DNA of 30,529 nucleotides from an uncultured Bacilli bacterium (GTDB lineage: Bacteria > Bacillota_I > Bacilli_A > RF39 > UBA660): NCBI GenBank assembly GCA_947624535.1, contig CANQKU010000001.1:1-30529 (forward strand). Reading direction: 5' to 3'. Below are positions 8,184 through 16,972 of this stretch, piece by piece. The translations under genes were made by a program, and so were the position numbers. The stretch's first letter is position 1; every line of letters begins with the position of its first letter. Below the pieces are notes generated by a model that had not been told where the DNA came from, ran no database searches, and saw only the letters and a program-made list of their open reading frames with translations.

Positions 8184-10469
8184 ATGAAAAAAAGTAAATT
8201 ACAAAATAAGGAGAGAAAAAGTAAAGTTATATTATCAACTATTACTATGTTGATTTTTATAGCAGTAATTTTATTAGGTTTAGTTCCTATATTTAAAGAT
8301 TTAAAATTTGGTCTTGACTTACAAGGAGGATTTGAAGTTTTATACAAAGTAGAAAGTATTGATGGATCTAAAATGACTCAAGAAAAATTAACTGCTACTT
8401 ATAAAACCTTAAGTAAAAGAATAGACTCTTTAGGTGTTAATGAACCTGAAATTATTTTAGAGGGTAATGATAAAATTCGTGTTAAGTTAGCGGGTGTAAC
8501 TAATCCAGATGAAGCTAGAAAACAACTATCTACAGTTGCTACTTTATCATTTAGAGATACTAATGATAATTTATTAATGAACAGTGATGTTTTAAAAGCG
8601 GGTGGAGCTAAAGTAAGTGAAGATAAAGCAGGTAATCCTGCTGTTTCATTATCAGTTAAAAATAAGGATAAGTTTTATCAAGTTACTAATAAAGTATCAA
8701 AAACTACTAATAATACAATTGTAATTTGGCTAGATTATGATAGTGCAGTAGACCATTATTCTACGGAACAATCTTCATGTGGTAGTACTGGCTCAAATTG
8801 TCTTTCAGCAGCTACAGTTGATCAAGGATTTGCCTCTGATGTTATTATTCAAGGTAATTTTACTACTGAAGAAGTTGAAAATTTAGTTGACTTAATTAAT
8901 AGTGGATCACTTCCATCAAAACTTACTGAAATTTCATCAAAGACAGTAGGAGCATCTTTTGGGGATTCGACTTTATCTAAAACTTTAGTCGCAGGAATTA
9001 TTGGTATTTCAGCTATTATCATATTATTACTAATAGTTTATCGTTTTGCGGGATTAATTTCATCTGTTGCCATGCTTTTATATGCCTTCTTAGTCTTCTT
9101 TGTCTTTTGGCTAATAGGTGGGGTTTTAACTTTACCTGGAATTGCTGCTTTAGTCTTAGGAATTGGAATGGCCGTTGACGCTAATGTTATTACATTCTCA
9201 CGTATTAAAGATGAACTATATCAAGGAAAAAGCTTACAACATGCATTTAAAGATGGATCAAAAACTTCATTGCGTGCTATCTTAGATGCCAATTTGACAA
9301 CACTTTTAGTTGCTATTATCATGTTTGAATTTGGAGAAAGTAGTGTCAAAGGTTTTGCTACAATGTTAATAATTACAGTAATTGTTACAATGTTTACCAT
9401 GGTATTTATTACTAGAATTTTATTAAATATCTTTATTAAAACAGGATATTTTGATGATAAATTAAAAGCATTTATTTGTGTAGATAAAAAAGATATTCCA
9501 AACCTATCTAAAAATGAAGCCGTTAAAAAAATACCATTTAAAAATACTAATTTCTTAAAACATACTCGTATTTTTGCAACACTTTCAATATTAATAATTG
9601 TTATAGGAGCAGTAATTGCTCTAACTAAGGGATTTAATTTAGGAATTGACTATAAGTCAGGTAGTGATATAACTATTGAAACAGGAGAAAAAATTACTAA
9701 AAAAGATATTAATAAAGCCATGTCTGAGTTAGACTTAGATTTAAATAGTTATACTATCACTGATGATGAAGTAATAATGAAAGTTGAAAATGTCTTAAAT
9801 GCTAAAAAAGTAGCAACTATTACAGACTATTTTGAAAAAGAATATGAAGATGCTAAAGTTAATATTGGGGTAGTTTCTAATGTTGTTAAAAAAGAACTAA
9901 CTAAAAATGCAATTATTTCAGTATTATTTGCTATGTTAGGAATTATTATCTATATTTCACTAAGATTTAAATTTAGTTATGCAATCTCTTCTGTTATTGC
10001 TTTAATTCACGACGTTTTAATTATATTTGCTTTATTTGCTATATTCCATTTAGAAATATCAGTTATGTTTATAGCAGCAGTCTTAGCAATTATTGGATAT
10101 TCTATTAACGATACCATCGTCTCATTCGATCGTATTAGAGAAAATCTAAGTAAGGAAGATAAATTAGATAAAGAAAAGTTAAAACAAATTTGTAATCAAA
10201 GTATTCGTGAAACATTTATGAGAACAATCTATACTTCTATAACTACTATTTTACCAGTTATTGCTTTAATATTCTTAGGTTCTCATGAAATTTTAACTTT
10301 CAATTTAGCTATGTTATTTGGACTTATTGTTGGTACTTATTCATCAATTTATATTGCAACAACTCTATTTATTGTATTAGAAAGTAAAAACCTAAATAAA
10401 AATAAAAAAAGAAAAGTAGTATATAAAGATGACTATGAAGAAAAGAAAGTAAAAGGGGTTAATTGCTAG
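8184..10469 (+). CDS. secDF: SecDF protein-export accessory subunit (fused)
   Basis: A single polypeptide combining SecD and SecF, as in Bacillus; it uses the proton gradient to assist SecYEG-dependent translocation. SecD half: TM at ~16-36, FGLDLQGG at ~43, a large extracellular P1 domain, then a TM bundle with GMAVDANVITFSRIKDEL around residue 328. SecF half: TM, GIDYKSG (~487), a smaller extracellular domain and a second TM bundle with SINDTIVSFDRIREN near 640-650. The length of 761 is close to the 737 of B. subtilis. The P1 domain has two Cys seven residues apart (CGSTGSNC, about 199 and 206) that could form a disulfide outside the cell. SecF usually has GIDFxGG; here the motif is GIDYKSG. 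SD GAGGTGT precedes the ATG. Confidence 0.96.
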   Translation: MKKSKLQNKERKSKVILSTITMLIFIAVILLGLVPIFKDLKFGLDLQGGFEVLYKVESIDGSKMTQEKLTATYKTLSKRIDSLGVNEPEIILEGNDKIRVKLAGVTNPDEARKQLSTVATLSFRDTNDNLLMNSDVLKAGGAKVSEDKAGNPAVSLSVKNKDKFYQVTNKVSKTTNNTIVIWLDYDSAVDHYSTEQSSCGSTGSNCLSAATVDQGFASDVIIQGNFTTEEVENLVDLINSGSLPSKLTEISSKTVGASFGDSTLSKTLVAGIIGISAIIILLLIVYRFAGLISSVAMLLYAFLVFFVFWLIGGVLTLPGIAALVLGIGMAVDANVITFSRIKDELYQGKSLQHAFKDGSKTSLRAILDANLTTLLVAIIMFEFGESSVKGFATMLIITVIVTMFTMVFITRILLNIFIKTGYFDDKLKAFICVDKKDIPNLSKNEAVKKIPFKNTNFLKHTRIFATLSILIIVIGAVIALTKGFNLGIDYKSGSDITIETGEKITKKDINKAMSELDLDLNSYTITDDEVIMKVENVLNAKKVATITDYFEKEYEDAKVNIGVVSNVVKKELTKNAIISVLFAMLGIIIYISLRFKFSYAISSVIALIHDVLIIFALFAIFHLEISVMFIAAVLAIIGYSINDTIVSFDRIRENLSKEDKLDKEKLKQICNQSIRETFMRTIYTSITTILPVIALIFLGSHEILTFNLAMLFGLIVGTYSSIYIATTLFIVLESKNLNKNKKRKVVYKDDYEEKKVKGVNC

Positions 10470-10484
10470 TAAAGGAATGATATT

Positions 10485-12638
10485 ATGTCAAAGGAAAAAG
10501 AAAATCCAACGCTTGATGATTTATTAATTCGTTTAAAGTCATATCTTCATGAAGAAAAGGATTTAGATTTAATAAAGAAAGCTTATCAGTTTGCCTATGA
10601 TAAGCATCAAGGACAATATCGTAAGAGTGGGGAAGAATATATTATTCATCCCTTAAATGTTGCCCTTATTCTAACTACTATATATGCTGATGCTGAAACA
10701 ATTCAAGCAGCTTTACTTCATGACGTTTTAGAAGATACAGATTGCACCGTTGACGAGATGCAATCTGCTTTTGGTAGTGAGGTTACAAGATTAGTTCAAG
10801 GAGTTACGAAACTTTCTAAAATTCATTTTTCTACAGAAAATGACTATTTAATTGACTATTACAAAAAAATTATTGTAGGTATTAGTGAAGACGTTCGTGT
10901 AATTATCGTAAAACTTGCCGATAGACTTCATAATATGAGAACACTTTGGGCCTTACCACCAGAAAAACAAAAAATTAAAGCTAGAGAGTCCTTAGAAATT
11001 TTAGCTCCTATTGCTCAACATTTAGGTATTCATAAAATTAAAAGTGAACTAGAAGATTTATCATTAAGATATTTAAAACCAGATGTATTTTATGATATTG
11101 CTGAAAAGTTAAATAATACAAAACTAGAACGTGATAAAACTGTTTATGAAATGTTACAGCAAGTCGCAAGTCTTTTAACTGAACATAATATTGTTCATGA
11201 AATTAAAGGCAGAAGTAAAAGTATCTATAGTATTTATAATAAATTAAATAAAGGTAAAAAATTCAGTGATATATATGACTTATTAGCTCTTAGAATTTTA
11301 GTTAAAACAGAACAAGAATGTTATCTTGCTTTAGGAATAATCCATTCTAAATTTAGACCACTTCCTAGAAGATTTAAAGACTATATTGCTATGCCAAAAC
11401 CTAATATGTATCAATCTCTTCATACGACAGTCTTTGGTCTAGATGGATATTTATTTGAAATTCAAATTAGAACTTATGAGATGGATGAAGTAGCAGAAAA
11501 TGGTATCGCAGCTCACTGGGCTTACAAAGAAAATAAAGATGCTAAAGTAAGTATGCAGTCAACTACTGAACAAAAACTACAATTTTTTAAAACTATTATG
11601 GATTTAAATAGTGATAAAATGAGTAATGAAGAATTTGTTCATAGTGTCAAAGACGAAGTATTAAACAATAACATTTATGTATTTACCCCAAAAGGTGACG
11701 TAATTGAACTACCTAAGGGAGCAACCCCAATTGACTTTGCCTATAAAATTCATACCAAAGTAGGAGAAACCACTGTAGGAGCTATTGTCAATAACAATAT
11801 TGTTCCCTTAAACTATGAATTAAAAAATAACGATATCGTAAAAATTAATACAAATAAAAACTCAGCCCCTTCTAAAGAATGGCTTCAAATAGTCAAAGCC
11901 ACTCAAACTAAAAATAAAATTAAAAGTTATTTTTCTAAAAACGAAAGAGAATTATATATTGAACGTGGTAAATATCAAATAGAAAAAGAATTACGTAAAA
12001 GAAAACTATCTTTTGCTACTATATTTGATAGTAAAAATTTAGAAAAAATCTTAAAATCATTAAAACTTAATTCCTTAGAAGATTTATACCTTGCAGTAGG
12101 TAATGGAAAACATTCTGCTAATGCTGTTATTAATATTGTTGATGAGCAACCAATTCAAGCTCCACCTAAAATTACTAAACCTATTTCAAAAGAAAATGAT
12201 GCTGATATCATTGTATCTGGAATAGACAAAGTAAAAGTAAACCTAGCTAATTGTTGTCATCCAATCTTTGGTGATGAAGTAGTTGGCTATATTACTAAAG
12301 GTAATGGTATTAGTGTTCATAGAACAAATTGTCATAATCTAGCTATGTTAGAAAATAGAATGATTTCTATATCTTGGAATGACTTAATTGACCTAGATAA
12401 AAAATATTTTACTATTTTAATGATTTACTCTAATAGCATTGATAATAAAATGGCTGATATTGTCCAAAAAACTTCTATGTTAAATATAAGTATAGATAGT
12501 ATCAAATTAATCCATAAAGAAGATGAAATGGTATATGAATTAGGCGTCTATTTAAAAGGAATTGATCAGTTAAATCGCTTGTTACTAGAATTAAATAAAC
12601 AACCATTTATATACCAAGTAGAAAGATTAATGCAATGA
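10485..12638 (+). CDS. relA: Bifunctional (p)ppGpp synthetase/hydrolase Rel
   Basis: Makes and degrades the stringent-response alarmone. Domains in order: HD hydrolase with H55 and HD 79-80 followed by VLEDTD; synthetase (~220-360) with GRSKSIYSIYNKL, RRFKDYIAMPKPNMYQSLHT and EIQIRTYEMDEVAENGIAAHW; TGS from ~394 (IYVFTPKGDVIELPKGAT); a conserved-Cys region from ~590 (NCCHPIFGDEV, HRTNCHN); and a C-terminal ACT domain to 717. Both catalytic halves look intact, so it should be bifunctional. Length 717 against 734 in B. subtilis. It lies 15 bases after secDF and overlaps dtd by four bases. In Bacillus recJ and apt lie between secDF and relA; they are missing here. Confidence 0.96.
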   Translation: MSKEKENPTLDDLLIRLKSYLHEEKDLDLIKKAYQFAYDKHQGQYRKSGEEYIIHPLNVALILTTIYADAETIQAALLHDVLEDTDCTVDEMQSAFGSEVTRLVQGVTKLSKIHFSTENDYLIDYYKKIIVGISEDVRVIIVKLADRLHNMRTLWALPPEKQKIKARESLEILAPIAQHLGIHKIKSELEDLSLRYLKPDVFYDIAEKLNNTKLERDKTVYEMLQQVASLLTEHNIVHEIKGRSKSIYSIYNKLNKGKKFSDIYDLLALRILVKTEQECYLALGIIHSKFRPLPRRFKDYIAMPKPNMYQSLHTTVFGLDGYLFEIQIRTYEMDEVAENGIAAHWAYKENKDAKVSMQSTTEQKLQFFKTIMDLNSDKMSNEEFVHSVKDEVLNNNIYVFTPKGDVIELPKGATPIDFAYKIHTKVGETTVGAIVNNNIVPLNYELKNNDIVKINTNKNSAPSKEWLQIVKATQTKNKIKSYFSKNERELYIERGKYQIEKELRKRKLSFATIFDSKNLEKILKSLKLNSLEDLYLAVGNGKHSANAVINIVDEQPIQAPPKITKPISKENDADIIVSGIDKVKVNLANCCHPIFGDEVVGYITKGNGISVHRTNCHNLAMLENRMISISWNDLIDLDKKYFTILMIYSNSIDNKMADIVQKTSMLNISIDSIKLIHKEDEMVYELGVYLKGIDQLNRLLLELNKQPFIYQVERLMQ

Positions 12639-13069
12639 AAGTAGTTATTCAAAGAGTTAAATCTTCTAGTGTTGAAGTAGATGGTAAAATAGTAGGTCAA
12701 ATTTCAAAAGGCCTTACCTTATTAGTAGGATTTAATGTAGATGATGATAACTCTAAAATAGATAAAATAGTTAAAAAGATTATAAACTTAAGAATTTTTG
12801 ATGATGATAATCATATAATGAATAAATCCATCCTAGATATAGGTGGTAAAATTTTATCTATTTCCCAATTTAGTTTATATGCAGATACTAAAAAAGGATC
12901 AAGACCAAGTTATCATAATGCTATGAAAAAAGATGAAGCTTATAAGTTATATAATGAATTTAATAAATACTTAAGAAATTATGTTGAAGTAGATACTGGT
13001 ATTTTTGGAAGTAATATGTCAGTCAAAATAGAAAATGATGGTCCTGTTACAATTATTCTAGAGGAGTGA
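12635..13069 (+). CDS. dtd: D-aminoacyl-tRNA deacylase
   Basis: Hydrolyses D-amino acids (and glycine mischarged on tRNA-Ala) from tRNA. The family motif SQFSLYADTKKGSRPSY starts at residue 77, and the cross-subunit Gly-cisPro element is G136-P137 in NDGPVTI near the C-terminus. At 144 residues it is complete; the enzyme works as a dimer. Its ATG overlaps the rel TGA (ATGA) and it has no clear SD of its own, so it is probably translated by coupling to rel. The rel-dtd order is conserved in Bacilli. Its stop overlaps the SD region of the next gene. Confidence 0.95.
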   Translation: MKVVIQRVKSSSVEVDGKIVGQISKGLTLLVGFNVDDDNSKIDKIVKKIINLRIFDDDNHIMNKSILDIGGKILSISQFSLYADTKKGSRPSYHNAMKKDEAYKLYNEFNKYLRNYVEVDTGIFGSNMSVKIENDGPVTIILEE

Positions 13070-13074
13070 TAAAA

Positions 13075-14130
13075 GTGTTTTCTAATAAACTGAATATCAA
13101 AGCCATTAACCTCTTAGTATTTCTACTTCTTTTTTATTTGACAGTCACTAACTTTGAACTTTGGTGGAATATCTTAGAAAAAATTATAAAAATTACAATT
13201 CCATTCTTATTATCATTTTCTTTCGCCTATGCCCTAAATCCATTTAAACAAATACTTGTATCAAAAGGAATAAATAATAAATTAGCCGTCTTCTTAATAA
13301 TAATTATCATAAGTATAATTTTAACTTCTATTTTAGTAATTACTTTACCAATTCTTTATAATCAATTAAACTTATTTTCAAAATATATAATTTCTTCACT
13401 CCAACACCTAACAAATAAATGGAATCTTAACTTAGGTAATATCTCTATTAAACTTACAGACTTTTTTAATCAACAAATTAAATATATTAGTAATATTCTA
13501 AGTCACAAAACCTTACAAGTAGTTACAAAATCAATTGACTTCATAGAACAATTAATTATAGGATTTATAGCATTTATTTACTTTTTATACAACATAGAAA
13601 ATATCAAAGAAAAAGTAAAAACTAATCTAGAAAAAATATCTAATTTAATTTTTAAATACGTTAAATATATAGATAAAGAAATAGAAAATTATATAAAGGG
13701 TTTAGCTTTAGTTATGTTAGTTCAATTTTTTGAATATTCTATTTTATTTTTAATAATTGGTCATCCTAATTGGCTATTACTTGGTATTTTAGCATCAGTT
13801 ACTAGTATTATTCCATACTTTGGATGTCTTACAACTAGTTTAGTAGGGATGATTATAGCTACTAATATCTCTATTAAACTATTAACTTCTACAACTATTA
13901 TTTGTATACTTTTTCCCATAATCGATAGTTACTTAATATCTCCTAAAATATATGGTAAAACTAATCAAATTAGCCCATTTATAACTATTATAATGATCTC
14001 TATTGGAGGATCCTTATTTGGAATATTAGGAATTATTATGGCTTTACCAATCTATTTATTAATACGTACTACTTATTTATTTTTTTATCCAAATATTAAA
14101 GATAAAATTAAAGAGTTATTACTACATTAA
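13075..14130 (+). CDS. AI-2E family permease (YtvI/PerM-like)
   Basis: A polytopic membrane protein of 351 residues with about eight transmembrane segments. Family features: PFLLSFSFAYALNPF after the second segment, a soluble helical stretch in the middle, and the conserved end with ILASVTSIIPYFGCLTTS, LISPKIYGKTNQISPF and GILGIIMALPIYLLIR. The substrate is not evident: members have been linked to autoinducer-2 export and to Na+/H+ antiport, so I give no gene symbol. I start at GTG 13075, eight bases after GAGGAG; a GTG at 13066 is in frame but lies within that SD. It directly follows dtd, probably in the same transcript. Confidence 0.85.
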   Translation: MFSNKLNIKAINLLVFLLLFYLTVTNFELWWNILEKIIKITIPFLLSFSFAYALNPFKQILVSKGINNKLAVFLIIIIISIILTSILVITLPILYNQLNLFSKYIISSLQHLTNKWNLNLGNISIKLTDFFNQQIKYISNILSHKTLQVVTKSIDFIEQLIIGFIAFIYFLYNIENIKEKVKTNLEKISNLIFKYVKYIDKEIENYIKGLALVMLVQFFEYSILFLIIGHPNWLLLGILASVTSIIPYFGCLTTSLVGMIIATNISIKLLTSTTIICILFPIIDSYLISPKIYGKTNQISPFITIIMISIGGSLFGILGIIMALPIYLLIRTTYLFFYPNIKDKIKELLLH

Positions 14131-14142
14131 AGAGTTAGTACA

Positions 14143-14178
14143 TTTACAAATTTTTAGGCATAGTTTATAATAGAAAAG
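14143..14178 (+). promoter_or_regulatory. murC promoter
   Basis: TTTACA at 14143-14148 and TATAAT at 14166-14171 with a 17-base spacer. The start point would be near 14178, about 16 bases before the murC ATG, with the AAGAAAGAAG purine-rich SD between. Confidence 0.75.
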
Positions 14179-14193
14179 AAAGAAGTTGATAAT

Positions 14194-15495
14194 ATGAAAT
14201 ATTATTGTATAGGAATTAAAGGAACAGGAATGTCAACTTTAGCTCAAATTTTAGCTGACTTAGGTAATAGTGTATCTGGATATGATGACTGTAAGGAATA
14301 TAAATTTACCCAAAAAGGATTAGAAGAACGTAATATTAAAATTTATTATGACTCAACACACGATATAGATAAAGATACTATAGTTACTTATTCAGTAGCA
14401 TTTAATAAAGATCATAAAGAAATAAAAAGAGCTAAAGAGTTAGGTTTAAAGGTAAAAAAATATAATGAAATAGTAGGGGAAGTAGTTGACTTATTTGATA
14501 GTATTGGTGTATCTGGTACTCATGGAAAAACTACCACCTCTTCAATAATTAAACATATCTTATCTTCAAGTGTAGGTTGTAACTACTTTGTAGGAGCAGG
14601 AGATGGTAAAGCGTCATTTGATAATAAATATTTTGTTATAGAGTCAGATGAATTTAATAGACATTTTTTAGCATATCATCCAAAATATGCGATTATTACA
14701 AATATTGAAAAAGAACACTTAGAATGCTATAAAGATTTAGATGATATTACTACTACTTTTGAAAAATTTGCTAATCAAGCTAAAGAATTAGTAATAGCAT
14801 GTGGTGATAACTTAGAAGTTAGAAAAATAAATTATAAAACAAAGACTATATTTTATGGATTTAATGATAATAATGACGTTATAATTAAAAATTTAGAATT
14901 ATTAGAAGACGGCTCATCATTTGATATATTTATGAATAACGAGTTATATGGACATTTTACAATTCCCTTATATGGAAAACATATGGTATTAGATACTGTC
15001 GCTGCTATTGTAATGTGTGACTATTTACAAATTTCTAAAAGTATTATTACTAAAGCGTTATTAAACTTTCAAAATGCTAAAAGAAGATTTGCTCAAGAAA
15101 TTATTAAAGATACGATAATTATTGATGACTATGCTCATCATCCAACAGAGATTAAAGCTACTTTAGAAGCAGTAAAACAAAAATATCCTAAGAAGAGTTT
15201 AACAGTAGTCTTTAAGCCTAATACATATTCTAGAACTAAAGATTTTACTTTTGAATTTGCCAACGCCTTAAGTTTAGCTGATCATGTTTTTATAACTCCA
15301 ATTGATTCAAATAGAGAAAAACAAGAAGATTATCCTAATGTTACTTCTAATTTAATTATAGAAAAAATTAAAGATAGTCAATTAATTACTGAAGATGAAA
15401 TTAATAAATTACTTCCATATAAAAATGGAGTAATCTGCTTTATGAGTTGTGCCTCAGTAACTCATTTAATTGAAGAGTTAAAAAAAATTATTTAA
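14194..15495 (+). CDS. murC: UDP-N-acetylmuramate--L-alanine ligase
   Basis: Cytosolic ATP-dependent ligase that adds the first amino acid of the peptidoglycan stem peptide. N-terminal Rossmann-like UDP-MurNAc domain with GIKGTGMSTLAQIL; P-loop GTHGKTTTS from residue 108; central-domain motif ESDEFNRHFL then TNIEKEHLECY; C-terminal domain with DDYAHHPTEIKATL and FKPNTYSRTKDF. The N-terminal signature is usually GxGGxGM; here it reads GIKGTGM, so one Gly is Lys. The protein is complete at 433 residues, close to other Bacilli. It has its own promoter and is followed by a clear hairpin terminator, so it is a single-gene unit. Its presence says the organism makes a peptidoglycan wall. Confidence 0.96.
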   Translation: MKYYCIGIKGTGMSTLAQILADLGNSVSGYDDCKEYKFTQKGLEERNIKIYYDSTHDIDKDTIVTYSVAFNKDHKEIKRAKELGLKVKKYNEIVGEVVDLFDSIGVSGTHGKTTTSSIIKHILSSSVGCNYFVGAGDGKASFDNKYFVIESDEFNRHFLAYHPKYAIITNIEKEHLECYKDLDDITTTFEKFANQAKELVIACGDNLEVRKINYKTKTIFYGFNDNNDVIIKNLELLEDGSSFDIFMNNELYGHFTIPLYGKHMVLDTVAAIVMCDYLQISKSIITKALLNFQNAKRRFAQEIIKDTIIIDDYAHHPTEIKATLEAVKQKYPKKSLTVVFKPNTYSRTKDFTFEFANALSLADHVFITPIDSNREKQEDYPNVTSNLIIEKIKDSQLITEDEINKLLPYKNGVICFMSCASVTHLIEELKKII

Positions 15496-15525
15496 AATGG
15501 TAGGTGAAATTCTATCATTTTTTTA
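15494..15525 (+). terminator. murC terminator
   Basis: Arms AAAATGGTAG (15494-15503) and CTATCATTTT (15512-15521) pair over 10 bp with one G-T pair, an eight-base loop, and a T run immediately after. It starts at the murC stop codon. Confidence 0.8.
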
Positions 15526-15536
15526 ATTTATATTTA

Positions 15537-15556
15537 ATTTTGTGGCACACTATAAT
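15537..15556 (+). promoter_or_regulatory. Promoter region of the short-chain dehydrogenase
   Basis: A TATAAT at 15551-15556 is preceded by ATTTTGTGG (15537-15545). No good -35 is seen 17 bases upstream. The same ATTTTGTGG word stands before the -10 of the tRNA-Met (16831) and the sugar-kinase fusion (27441). Confidence 0.55.
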
Positions 15557-15569
15557 TAGGTGATAATTA

Positions 15570-16361
15570 ATGAAAATTTTAATTACAGGAGCAGCTAGTG
15601 GAATAGGTTTTGACTTAGCTAAAGCTTTAGCTATAAGAGGACACTTAGTTTATATAACAGTCCATACTAAAGAAGAAGTAAAACCTGTCAAAGAAAAAAT
15701 TGAAAAACTAAATCTTCCTATACTATGTTTTAAAATGGATATTAGAAATAAATCAGATAGAGGTCTTATTAATACTTTAAATATTGACTGTTTAGTTAAT
15801 CATGCTGGAATTGGTAATGGTGGATCTCTTTTATATATGGATATAGACGTCTTAAAAGATAACTATGAGACTAATATCTTTGCATCATTTTCACTTCTCC
15901 AAGAATTTTATAGGATAAAAAAACAAAGAAAAGAAAAAGGTAAAATTTTTATTACCTCATCTATTGCTAGTATGTTACCAATTCCATTTATTGGCTGCTA
16001 CACATCATCTAAAGCTGCTATTTCTATGCTTGCTTTTACTCTAAAAGAAGAATTAAAATATTTAAAAGATAAAGATATATCAATCTCTTTAGTTGAACCA
16101 GGAGCTTTTAAAACAGGATTTAACCAAGTAATGATTGATAATAAAGATAAATATTTATCTCATGATAATAAAATCTATCATAATCGTAATAGTATTAATC
16201 ATCTTCAAAGAAATATGTTTGCACTAATTGAAAAAAATAATACTAAGAGTTTAGTAAAAGCACTCGTAAAAGAAATAGAGTCACCTAATCCAAAATTTAA
16301 AATTAGAAGACCAATTATCCAAGGTATTATGACTAAATTATATTTACTACTTTATAGATAA
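15570..16361 (+). CDS. Short-chain dehydrogenase/reductase
   Basis: NAD(P)-dependent oxidoreductase of the classical SDR family. The cofactor motif TGAASGIG is at 6-13, NHAG (a variant of NNAG) at 77-80, the catalytic Ser at about 131 in ITSSIAS, and the YxxxK pair is Y144/K148 in CYTSSKAA. After it comes LVEPGAFKTGF, the usual PG element. At 263 residues it is complete; the longer C-terminus is typical of SDRs acting on lipids or other hydrophobic substrates, but the substrate cannot be told. SD AGGTGAT lies 6 bases before the ATG. It is transcribed alone and is convergent with the next gene. Confidence 0.88.
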   Translation: MKILITGAASGIGFDLAKALAIRGHLVYITVHTKEEVKPVKEKIEKLNLPILCFKMDIRNKSDRGLINTLNIDCLVNHAGIGNGGSLLYMDIDVLKDNYETNIFASFSLLQEFYRIKKQRKEKGKIFITSSIASMLPIPFIGCYTSSKAAISMLAFTLKEELKYLKDKDISISLVEPGAFKTGFNQVMIDNKDKYLSHDNKIYHNRNSINHLQRNMFALIEKNNTKSLVKALVKEIESPNPKFKIRRPIIQGIMTKLYLLLYR

Positions 16362-16386
16362 AAAAAGAACATTAATTTGTTCTTCT
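16362..16386 (-). terminator. Terminator of the minus-strand gene, between convergent genes
   Basis: Perfect arms AAGAACA and TGTTCTT around a six-base loop. Read on the minus strand the stem is followed by a run of seven T, so it serves the 16372 gene, whose stop codon lies in the loop. Read on the + strand the T run is about 12 bases away, so stopping the dehydrogenase transcript is less certain. Confidence 0.65.
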
Positions 16387-16740
16387 ATGAGATATTTTTT
16401 TAATTAAACTTTTAGTATTTGTCTTAACTTTATCTAATTTATCATTATTATCAATATAAGCAGGTTTCAAGTCAATAGGATTAACATAAATATATGTTAA
16501 CTTATTAGGTATATTAGGTTCTTTAACAGATAAATCAAATAAAATTAAATCATGAATATCTTCTTCATAAGTTACAGGGAACTTAGTATCTAATTGAATT
16601 AACTTATTAAATACATTATAGTAAAATAAAACATTATCTTCTACTACAGTATCAATTTGTTCATAAGATAATTTCCCTTCATTATATTTAATATTTTGTA
16701 TGGTGGCCTTTTTGATTGGACCAGTTGCATATTTTTTCAT
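16372..16740 (-). CDS. Unrecognised 122-residue protein
   Basis: A minus-strand gene supported by a good SD (GAGGTGTGAGGTGA just before the ATG), a clear promoter and a terminator hairpin overlapping its stop codon. I do not recognise the product. It has no signal peptide or membrane segment; the N-terminus is basic (MKKYATGPIKKATIQNIKY), the middle has alternating hydrophobic and acidic residues (VTYEEDIHDLILFDL), and the last ~25 residues are basic. The small size, separate promoter and opposite orientation mark it as an independent unit. It could be a small regulator or a cell-envelope-associated cytosolic protein, but nothing in the sequence decides. Confidence 0.75.
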   Translation of the reverse strand: MKKYATGPIKKATIQNIKYNEGKLSYEQIDTVVEDNVLFYYNVFNKLIQLDTKFPVTYEEDIHDLILFDLSVKEPNIPNKLTYIYVNPIDLKPAYIDNNDKLDKVKTNTKSLIKKISHRRTN

Positions 16741-16762
16741 AAATTCACCTCACACCTCTACC

Positions 16763-16791
16763 ATTATATGCTAAAACAAAAAAATGTTCAA
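16763..16791 (-). promoter_or_regulatory. Promoter of the 16372 minus-strand gene
   Basis: On the minus strand TTGAAC (plus coordinates 16786-16791) and TATAAT (16763-16768) with a 17-base spacer, placed ~25 bases before the start codon. Confidence 0.75.
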
Positions 16792-16816
16792 GAAAAATTA
16801 AAAAGAAAATAAAGTA

Positions 16817-16848
16817 TTGTAAAAAAATATATTTTGTGGTATTATAAT
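16817..16848 (+). promoter_or_regulatory. tRNA-Met promoter
   Basis: TATAAT at 16843-16848 lies just before the tRNA. TTGTAA at 16817-16822 could be the -35 but the spacer would be 20 bases. ATTTTGTGG (16831-16839) precedes the -10, as in two other promoters here. Confidence 0.6.
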
Positions 16849-16858
16849 TATGTTTTAC

Positions 16859-16935
16859 AGCGATGTAGCTCAGCTGGCTAGAGCGTTCGGTTCATACCCG
16901 AAAGGTCGTGGGTTCGAGCCCCTCCATCGCTACCA
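16859..16935 (+). tRNA. tRNA-Met (CAT), elongator
   Basis: A 77-base cloverleaf including an encoded CCA at 16933-16935. Acceptor arms AGCGATG/CATCGCT pair over 7 bp; D arm GCTC/GAGC; anticodon stem TTCGG/CCGAA with loop TTCATAC and anticodon CAT at 16893-16895; variable loop AGGTC; T arm GTGGG/CCCTC. It resembles elongator tRNA-Met of Bacilli (GGTTCATACCC in the anticodon arm) and lacks the GGG/CCC anticodon stem and the mismatched first acceptor pair of an initiator. It is also unlike tRNA-Ile(CAT). The second T-stem pair is a U-U mismatch (16909 and 16923), the one irregularity. Confidence 0.95.
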
Positions 16936-16946
16936 AATAAAATATT

Positions 16947-16972
16947 AAGAATGCTTAGGCATTCTTTTTTTA
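16947..16972 (+). terminator. Terminator after tRNA-Met
   Basis: Perfect 8-bp stem AAGAATGC/GCATTCTT with loop TTAG, followed by a T run. It also abuts the end of the convergent minus-strand regulator. Confidence 0.85.
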
